Part shown: positions 58,604 to 64,000 of the stretch, in pieces
Layout: the number at the start of each line of letters is the position of its first letter
Numbering within the stretch: position 1 is the first letter of the stretch
Assembly: GCF_010671595.1 (NCBI RefSeq)
Contig: NZ_JAABOP010000001.1
Coordinates: 310,001 to 374,000, forward strand
DNA: 64,000 nt
Direction of reading: 5' to 3'
From: Muriicola jejuensis
GTDB lineage: Bacteria > Bacteroidota > Bacteroidia > Flavobacteriales > Flavobacteriaceae
Program-made: the position numbers and the translations under genes
Notes under the pieces: generated by a model
Databases searched by the model: none
The model's input: the letters and a program-made list of their open reading frames with translations, nothing else
Told to the model about the DNA's origin: nothing

Positions 58604-60673
58604 CTACTTTTTTTTAGTGTAAAGTTGGTTGTTCTTTAGTTTTAACCAGTATTCTTTCAGGTCATTACGCACCTCTCCTGACATAATGTACAGGCCGATG
58701 ATATTGGGGAATGACATGGCAAGGATCATCATATCCGAGAAATCGAGTACCGCACCAAGGCTTACCGAAGCTCCGACAACCACAAAGACTAAGAACAGGA
58801 TCTTGTAGATCATTTCCGAACGCGTGCTTTTACCGAACAGATAGGTCCAGGCCCTCATCCCGTAATACGACCAGGAGATCATGGTGGAAAAGGCGAAGAG
58901 GAAGACCGCTATTCCGAGGACATATGGGAACCAGGAGATCACACTGCCAAAAGCATCGGAGGTGAGCTGGGCCCCGGCCATTCCTTCTACTTCGTGCATT
59001 CCCGTGAAAATGAGGACCAGGGCTGTGAGGGTACACACCACCACGGTATCAATAAAGGGTTCCAGCAAGGCCACAAATCCTTCTGAAGGAGGGTTATTGG
59101 TCTTTGCCGTGCTGTGGGCGATGGCCGCAGAGCCTACACCGGCCTCATTGGAAAAGGCCGCACGCTGGAAACCTACGACCAGTACGCCTATAACCCCGCC
59201 CTTTAGGGCACTGGGACTAAACGCTCCCTCAAAAATGGCCGTAAAGGCCGGACCGATATTCTCTATATTTACAATGATCACGGCAAGGGCCGCCAGAATA
59301 TAGATGGAAGCCATAATGGGCACAACTCTGCCCGTTACCTTCGCGATGCTTTGAATCCCACCGATGATGACCACTCCCACGAGGATCGCGGTTACGATAC
59401 CAAACCAGAAACCATTCCCTTCCAGCATGGAGAATTGCCCGGCCAGTTGTTCAAAGGACTGATTGGCCTGGAACATATTCCCCCCACCAAAGGAGGCCCC
59501 TACCGCCAGTACAGCAAAGACTCCTGCCAGGACCTTTCCAAATCCCTTCATATTCCTTTTCTCGAGACCGTATCTCAGGTAATTCATAGGTCCGCCAAAG
59601 ACGCGGCCGTCCGGCAGGATATCCCTGTACTTCACGCCCAGGGTGCATTCCACGAATTTGGATGACATGCCCAGCAAGCCGCAAACGATCATCCAGAAAG
59701 TTGCGCCGGCCCCACCCAGGGATACCGCAACGGCAACCCCGGCTATATTCCCTAACCCCACCGTCCCGGAAACGGCCGTAGCCAAGGCCTGAAAATGGGT
59801 CACCTGTCCCGGGGCATCCGGGTCGTCGTACTTTCCCTTAGCCAGACTTATGGAGTGCCGGAAACCCCTTATGTTTATAAAGCCCATCCTCAGGGTGAAG
59901 AAGGTGGCCCCAAGGACCAGCCATATAACGATAAAAGGGATGTTTTTGGTCACAGGATCCCCGTTAGGATGACGGATGATCTCCGGAGTATCGTACTCGA
60001 TCTCCGCGAGATAATGCGCTCCCTGTTCTATGACGTGTTCCTTGTTATCAGAATTGTAAATGACCTTTCCCTCCCCTACAAGATATTTCAGTTTTCCATT
60101 GGCCAAAGCCATTACGGTATCCACAGATCCGTCGCTACTGGAGACCAGGGCTATTTTCTGACCTTTTTTAACTTCGGCACCTTCATCGGCCAACCATTGT
60201 TTCAGGACAAAACGGTCTTCAACAGTTGCAGACCAGCCCGGGGTCGGGACCAATTTCACGTCTGCATACACTACAGGGTCGTAGATCCCGGTAGCCTCGA
60301 ACGGATCCCAGAAGAGCACACTGCCAAGGGCACTTACCGCGGGTGCCATGTTCCCGTTAAAGACCTCGGGGATGGACTGGGTTTCCACCGTGAATTCTTT
60401 GGTGACTGAAGCCCCTGCCGCATCTGTTACGGTGACGGTGTAAGGGATGCCCTCTACCAGTCCGACCGAGGTATTGGCCGTCTGAGGGGTCTGCTGATTG
60501 CTCCATTTATAGGTATAGGGAGGAATGCCCCCTTCCACTTCGAGCTTGATCGTCCCGTCATTGATATTATCTGATGGGTTCACAGTGACGCCACGGACCA
60601 CCAGATCCTGGGAAAAAAGGGTCACAGAGAACAGGAACAGAAAAATGCTGATGTAATTTTTTATATCTGTCAT
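58604..60673 (-). CDS. AgcS-family symporter with N-terminal SprB-like and barrel-sandwich extension
   Basis: The protein is 689 aa from the ATG at 60673 ([20 protein letters not shown]), which supplies a signal peptide; the frame extends further up without one. Residues ~20-95 resemble the SprB repeat ([20 protein letters not shown], then [17 protein letters not shown]). Residues ~155-215 resemble a biotinyl/lipoyl barrel-sandwich fold ([20 protein letters not shown]), but no modifiable Lys sits at the hairpin tip. The rest is a complete AgcS transporter ([40 protein letters not shown]). The extension should face the periplasm and could bind or sense substrate. That is inference. Confidence 0.88.
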   Translation of the reverse strand: MTDIKNYISIFLFLFSVTLFSQDLVVRGVTVNPSDNINDGTIKLEVEGGIPPYTYKWSNQQTPQTANTSVGLVEGIPYTVTVTDAAGASVTKEFTVETQSIPEVFNGNMAPAVSALGSVLFWDPFEATGIYDPVVYADVKLVPTPGWSATVEDRFVLKQWLADEGAEVKKGQKIALVSSSDGSVDTVMALANGKLKYLVGEGKVIYNSDNKEHVIEQGAHYLAEIEYDTPEIIRHPNGDPVTKNIPFIVIWLVLGATFFTLRMGFINIRGFRHSISLAKGKYDDPDAPGQVTHFQALATAVSGTVGLGNIAGVAVAVSLGGAGATFWMIVCGLLGMSSKFVECTLGVKYRDILPDGRVFGGPMNYLRYGLEKRNMKGFGKVLAGVFAVLAVGASFGGGNMFQANQSFEQLAGQFSMLEGNGFWFGIVTAILVGVVIIGGIQSIAKVTGRVVPIMASIYILAALAVIIVNIENIGPAFTAIFEGAFSPSALKGGVIGVLVVGFQRAAFSNEAGVGSAAIAHSTAKTNNPPSEGFVALLEPFIDTVVVCTLTALVLIFTGMHEVEGMAGAQLTSDAFGSVISWFPYVLGIAVFLFAFSTMISWSYYGMRAWTYLFGKSTRSEMIYKILFLVFVVVGASVSLGAVLDFSDMMILAMSFPNIIGLYIMSGEVRNDLKEYWLKLKNNQLYTKKK

Positions 60674-60756
60674 ATAAGAATTTAAAGGAGGGTAGGTTGC
60701 ACGGTCGGGCAATATCCTAAAAAAAAGTATCCGAATCAAATAAACTTTCCCAAATG

Positions 60757-61767
60757 TCAGGACTGAATGTGGAACATCTCATTCAGTTTTCGGATCTGTT
60801 CGGGCCTTCCCAATACGATGACCTTGCTCTTGGGCATGAGCGGCATATCGGCCTCGGGATTAATGATGTATTTCCCGTTTGGCTCGATGTACCCGATGAT
60901 GGTACAGCCGGTCTTTCTCCTCAGGTCCAGATCGCGCAGGGAATTGCAATCCACCTGATCCGCAAAATCCTCGATAGCCACTTCCTCCAGGTTCGTCGTG
61001 TGTTCCCCTTCCATGGACAGTTTGTCCATAAAGGTGATCAGGTCCGGGATCACGACCAGGGAGGCCATGTGGTCCCCTCCTATCTTATCGGGCATGATCA
61101 CTTTATTGGCCCCACCCAGCTCCAATTTTTTCTGGGAGGTGACCTTGGAGGCCCTGCTGATGATGAACAGGTTCTTGTTGAGCTGTCTCGCCGAAAGCAC
61201 CACAAATAAATTCTCCGCATCGTCTGGCAGGGCAGCGATCAAATAACTGGCCCTTTCCACCCCGGCCTCAATCAAAACATTGTCCTCATTGGCATCGCCT
61301 TCCACAAAGAGTACCTCATCCTCGTACTTTTCGATGATCTCCTTGTCCCTTTCTATGACGATGAAAGGACGCTTGTACGCCTTGAGCCGCTCTGCGGCCT
61401 GCATGCCATTGCGCCCATAACCACAGACGATCACGTGGTTCGACAAACTGTTGATCTGGTTTTTCACTTTCTTCTTTTTTAGGAGTTGCAATGAATTTCT
61501 ACTGAGGATGTATTCCGTGATCACCGAGAGGGCAAAGGAAAAGATGATCACGCTGCTGATGATGAGCATTACCGTGAAGATCTTCGCCTCTGCGTCCAGG
61601 GGTTTTACCTCCATGAACCCAACCGTGGTGACCGTGATGATCGTCATGTAGAGCGCATCGAGCCAATTGTAATCCGAGATGTACCTATAGCCCATCACCC
61701 CCACCAAAAGAACCATCACCATGAGTGACAAGGCCAGGTAGATCTTTGAACGAAACAGTCTTATCAT
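60757..61767 (-). CDS. Two-helix potassium channel with cytoplasmic RCK (TrkA-N/TrkA-C) domains
   Basis: The 336-aa protein has an outer helix ([20 protein letters not shown]), a pore loop, an inner helix ([20 protein letters not shown]) and an RCK domain with the Rossmann motif [18 protein letters not shown] TrkA-C domain near residues 245-330 follows. The pore reads [13 protein letters not shown], so the usual TVG(Y/F)G filter ends in Met rather than Gly. It is likely a ligand-gated monovalent cation channel; the altered filter makes potassium selectivity uncertain. It begins 1 bp after the PspC gene ends. Confidence 0.9.
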   Translation of the reverse strand: MIRLFRSKIYLALSLMVMVLLVGVMGYRYISDYNWLDALYMTIITVTTVGFMEVKPLDAEAKIFTVMLIISSVIIFSFALSVITEYILSRNSLQLLKKKKVKNQINSLSNHVIVCGYGRNGMQAAERLKAYKRPFIVIERDKEIIEKYEDEVLFVEGDANEDNVLIEAGVERASYLIAALPDDAENLFVVLSARQLNKNLFIISRASKVTSQKKLELGGANKVIMPDKIGGDHMASLVVIPDLITFMDKLSMEGEHTTNLEEVAIEDFADQVDCNSLRDLDLRRKTGCTIIGYIEPNGKYIINPEADMPLMPKSKVIVLGRPEQIRKLNEMFHIQS

Positions 61768-61768
61768 C

Positions 61769-61996
61769 TTACAGGTCGAAAACTGAGGTGCGTTTGGTAT
61801 AAATGAGATCCTTTATCCGCAGCCAGAAAGCCAGGAACAGGTAGAGGGCAAATCCGAATCCCAGGGTCACAAAGGTCAGGTATATAAACGTGATACGCAC
61901 AACCCGAGCCCGGATACCCAGTCTTTCCGCAATCCGGCGGGAGACCTCAAATCCCCGTTTCTGAAAAAAGTACAGCAGGCGGTAGAAGATATTCAT
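61769..61996 (-). CDS. PspC-domain protein
   Basis: The 75-aa protein has the PspC core FEVSRRIAERLGIRARVVRI, then a hydrophobic segment (FIYLTFVTLGFGFALYLFLA) that spans the membrane. PspC proteins take part in envelope stress (phage-shock) responses. This short form contains only the core, with no ArsB-like or coiled-coil additions. It sits between the DUF2851 and channel genes with gaps of 9 and 1 bp, so the three are probably one operon. Confidence 0.87.
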   Translation of the reverse strand: MNIFYRLLYFFQKRGFEVSRRIAERLGIRARVVRITFIYLTFVTLGFGFALYLFLAFWLRIKDLIYTKRTSVFDL

Positions 61997-62005
61997 GCCC
62001 TAAAA

Positions 62006-63289
62006 TTAGTATTTTCCATACAATAAATAGCGGCCCCACCTGCATTGGAGACATTTATTTTTGCAGCAGTAGTTATTGTGGAGTTCGAGGAGTGCCTGGG
62101 ATCCTACGGCGTTTCTAACAGGAATCCCTTCCTTATTAAAAAGGCGGGTAACCCGGTTATTCTCCGCCCTGATCGCTCCTATCCATTTCCAGACCGGAGG
62201 ACATCCGGTCTTGCCAGTCTTCCTTCGATACGCCCAAAGTAAAGGGGCTACCGTGTTGAGGATGAGCAGATCCGTAAAGCGGGCCGAGGTCTCCCTCAAA
62301 GTAAATACGCAACCCCTCCCAAAGGAATAATGCGTTTTCCAATACGAACTGGTGTTTGTTTTCATAAGAACTCTCAGATCCGCAAGGGATTCCACCCTCG
62401 TGATCCGGTCGAATAAATTCGGGCTTCTGTGAAGTAAAACAGCGATTTGTGAGAGTCTTACCGTAGGGAAATTAGCCGGTCTAAGGGCAAAAAAGACAGG
62501 GGTCTGGCAGGCGTCCGAACTGAGTTTAAATTTTGTTTTCAGGAAAGCGTATTCCCTAATCAGGGCCTGGGAATATTCATCCGGGAACCGGATCCTTTCC
62601 AGGAGTCCGCTGAGGCCAAAGAACAGGCTCTCGAGTGCAAGGAGGTCTGTCCTGACTTTTAAAAGGACCTGAAAAGGCAAGGCAGTGGCCAGACTCGCAA
62701 AGGCCTCACCATTTCGGTTGAGTCCGAAACCCCTCAGAAGGGCCCTGTAAAAAACCTCATCCCAATGATCCGAAGTATCTTCCGCCCAGTGAAGAAATTC
62801 GTTTGACCTTCCGTTTAGTCTCTCTTCGAACAGATCTTCCATCCAGGAATGCTTAAGGTGTTCCGGTATCTTATTCAGGTGAGTACTGCAAAGCAAACGG
62901 TTATCTGCACTTTGCCCAAGTGCTGCGGCTATTTTAAAGACCTCTTGTTCGGAGACGTAATCTGAGAGTGCCAGGGTGGGAATGAACGTCCCATCTTCCC
63001 GTCTTGCCTCGGCATCGGCCTTCCAGACCACGTGGAGGATCACGGCGTTGTAGGCCTTATCGAGATGGTGTTTATGGAGGTACCAATCCGAAGCATGCAA
63101 GTGTATTTCCACATGCCCAGACCAGAGATGATCCGCTATGCGTAACTTAGAGAAATGAAAATCGGGTCCTGAACCGGAATTGGGCTTTCCGGCTGCCAAT
63201 ACCTGAAGGGTCTCACCAGATGTGGTAAACAATGGGATACACAACAGATACTGCTCCTCCCAAAGGCGATGAAGTACGGTTTCTCGCAT
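62006..63289 (-). CDS. DUF2851 family protein
   Basis: The protein is 427 aa from the ATG at 63289 (MRETVLHRLWEEQYLLCIPL), which matches the usual family N-terminus; the ATG at 63316 adds nine residues of doubtful origin. Family features visible are GSGPDFHFSKLRIADHLWSG, HVEIHLHASDWYLHKHHLDK and a C-terminal Cys cluster (NYCCKNKCLQCRWGRYLL) that may bind metal. The HVEIH/W region resembles nuclease-like motifs, but the function is not established. It is the first gene of the DUF2851-PspC-channel operon. Confidence 0.87.
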   Translation of the reverse strand: MRETVLHRLWEEQYLLCIPLFTTSGETLQVLAAGKPNSGSGPDFHFSKLRIADHLWSGHVEIHLHASDWYLHKHHLDKAYNAVILHVVWKADAEARREDGTFIPTLALSDYVSEQEVFKIAAALGQSADNRLLCSTHLNKIPEHLKHSWMEDLFEERLNGRSNEFLHWAEDTSDHWDEVFYRALLRGFGLNRNGEAFASLATALPFQVLLKVRTDLLALESLFFGLSGLLERIRFPDEYSQALIREYAFLKTKFKLSSDACQTPVFFALRPANFPTVRLSQIAVLLHRSPNLFDRITRVESLADLRVLMKTNTSSYWKTHYSFGRGCVFTLRETSARFTDLLILNTVAPLLWAYRRKTGKTGCPPVWKWIGAIRAENNRVTRLFNKEGIPVRNAVGSQALLELHNNYCCKNKCLQCRWGRYLLYGKY

Positions 63290-63345
63290 CCTGAAAGATA
63301 GGCTTCCAGGCTGCAATCAACATTCAAAAAAGTGTCCTTACCGGT

Positions 63346-63654
63346 TTATTGAAGTTCACCTTCCCATTCCAAAATACCCCCTTTTAGGTTGTAGGCATTT
63401 GGAAAGCCGAGGCTGTTCAGGATCGCACAGGCCTGCCCGCTTCGGTTCCCGGAGCGGCAGTAGACATAATAGTTTTTGCTCTTGTCCAGCTTTTCCAGGG
63501 CATCGACAAATGCCTGACCGGTATAAATGTCGATATGTATCGCATCCCCTATCTTTCCATCCTCCACCTCTTCCGGGGTCCTAACGTCCAGGATGACACT
63601 GTTGGGATCCTCGGCCGACATCCGGGCCCATTCTTCCTGTGAGAGATCTGCCAT
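63346..63654 (-). CDS. Single-domain rhodanese-like sulfurtransferase
   Basis: The 102-aa protein has the rhodanese fold (SVILDVRTPEEVEDGKIGDA) and active-site loop YVYCRSGNRSGQAC with the catalytic Cys. The length is that of a stand-alone single domain, like GlpE or PspE. It transfers sulfur from a donor to a thiol acceptor; the physiological partner is unknown. No signal peptide is visible, so it is cytoplasmic. A -7-like element (TATTTTTG, 63673-63680 on the minus strand) gives a leader of about 12 nt. Confidence 0.93.
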   Translation of the reverse strand: MADLSQEEWARMSAEDPNSVILDVRTPEEVEDGKIGDAIHIDIYTGQAFVDALEKLDKSKNYYVYCRSGNRSGQACAILNSLGFPNAYNLKGGILEWEGELQ

Positions 63655-63672
63655 AATTCAGATTTTAGTAGG

Positions 63673-63680
63673 CAAAAATA
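63673..63680 (-). promoter_or_regulatory. -7 element of the rhodanese gene
   Basis: The minus strand reads TATTTTTG, an exact TANNTTTG match, 19 bp upstream of the ATG at 63654. No -33 TTG was seen at the normal distance. Confidence 0.4.
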
Positions 63681-63802
63681 GGAATACTTCCTTATATAAA
63701 ATACACTCAAACCCAGAGTTTGAAGAATTGGACCTTAGGGAGCTCAAAAAAGATTTAACAGATTTTTACCATCATGAGATCTCGTGGAGAGGAAATTTAT
63801 AT

Positions 63803-63819
63803 TACATTTGTATATACAA
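63803..63819 (+). promoter_or_regulatory. -7 element overlapping a perfect palindrome (probable MarR operator)
   Basis: TACATTTG (63803-63810) matches TANNTTTG. The perfect 12-bp palindrome TTGTATATACAA (63808-63819) overlaps its end and covers the likely transcription start. MarR-family proteins bind such palindromes, so negative autoregulation is a reasonable reading. Confidence 0.6.
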
Positions 63820-63832
63820 TTGTTGTAACTAC

Positions 63833-64000
63833 ATGAATGTAGAGGAAATCATAAAGACCAAAAAAAAGATGCCCCTGCCCAGCAGGACTCTGATCCATTT
63901 GATGCTGGTCAACAACAAGATCGTGGAACGCATTACCTGGGCGTTGAAACCCTTTGGCGTTTCCCTTCAGCAATTCAACGTACTGAGGATCCTCCGTGGT
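63833..64000 (+). CDS. MarR-family winged-helix regulator, 3' end outside window
   Basis: I translated 56 codons by hand from the ATG at 63833 (MNVEEIIKTKKKMPLPSRTL); the frame is open to the window edge. LIHLMLVNNKIVERITWALK and PFGVSLQQFNVLRILRG match the N-terminal dimerisation helix and first DNA-binding helix of MarR proteins. The palindrome at 63808-63819 lies 13 bp upstream. The ligand and target genes cannot be seen. Confidence 0.82.
   Translation, partial: MNVEEIIKTKKKMPLPSRTLIHLMLVNNKIVERITWALKPFGVSLQQFNVLRILRG

Overview
The window comes from a Bacteroidetes chromosome, most likely a marine member of the Flavobacteriaceae. Three things show this. The proteins belong to Bacteroidetes lineages: PorP/SprF-type outer-membrane proteins, gliding-motility C-terminal domains, DUF5916, DUF2851 and DUF3467. 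Promoter-like sites fit the Bacteroidetes consensus TTG-N17..23-TANNTTTG upstream of many genes. Shine-Dalgarno sequences are nearly absent; the clear exception is rpsU. Base composition is close to balanced by eye. No insertion sequence, prophage, CRISPR array or rRNA operon was seen.

Layout. Positions 1-7.6 kb hold a partial secreted-protein gene, an AraC regulator with an AlkB-like dioxygenase, a DUF2805 gene, an S1/P1 nuclease, a DUF5916 outer-membrane protein, a DUF819 permease and a DUF4369 lipoprotein. Positions 7.6-10.3 kb, on the minus strand, hold a small conserved protein and an overlapping operon idi-queD-bcp-manA. Positions 10.4-37.3 kb, all minus strand, form the accessory heart of the window: two type IX secretion/gliding-type surface modules around one more large surface protein. 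The first module is a 1554-aa type-B cargo protein, a PorP/SprF protein and a PD40/OmpA protein. A stand-alone 1243-aa Calx-beta/beta-helix protein follows. The second module is a ~3957-aa repeat protein encoded by 11.9 kb, a 671-aa type-B cargo protein and a second PorP/SprF protein. The giant protein is built from about fifteen 85-aa repeats and about sixty short modules that each begin with TDDQ.

Positions 37.7-54.9 kb are the conserved information-processing core: prfC (plus strand), then on the minus strand rpsU, xerC, hpf, tRNA-Thr, tRNA-Tyr, tRNA-Gly, tRNA-Thr, tuf, tRNA-Trp, secE, nusG, rplK, rplA, rplJ, rplL, rpoB, rpoC and a DUF3467 gene. Positions 55-64 kb hold an acyl-CoA dehydrogenase, a ComEA-like helix-hairpin-helix protein, two tandem AgcS-type symporters (one with an unusual extracytoplasmic extension), a two-helix potassium channel with an RCK domain, PspC, DUF2851 and rhodanese proteins, and the start of a MarR regulator beneath a perfect palindrome.

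The most notable non-coding signals are: a 144-bp block of the same length and internal spacing upstream of the giant gene and of the 1243-aa gene, each just before a promoter-like site; a long hairpin between rplL and rpoB; a triplicated 46-bp element with covarying hairpins inside the tRNA cluster; terminators interleaved with promoters at two junctions; and a strong, well-placed Shine-Dalgarno on rpsU, which matches the known bS21 autoregulation in Flavobacteriia. All domain calls were made by reading the sequence; no database search was run.
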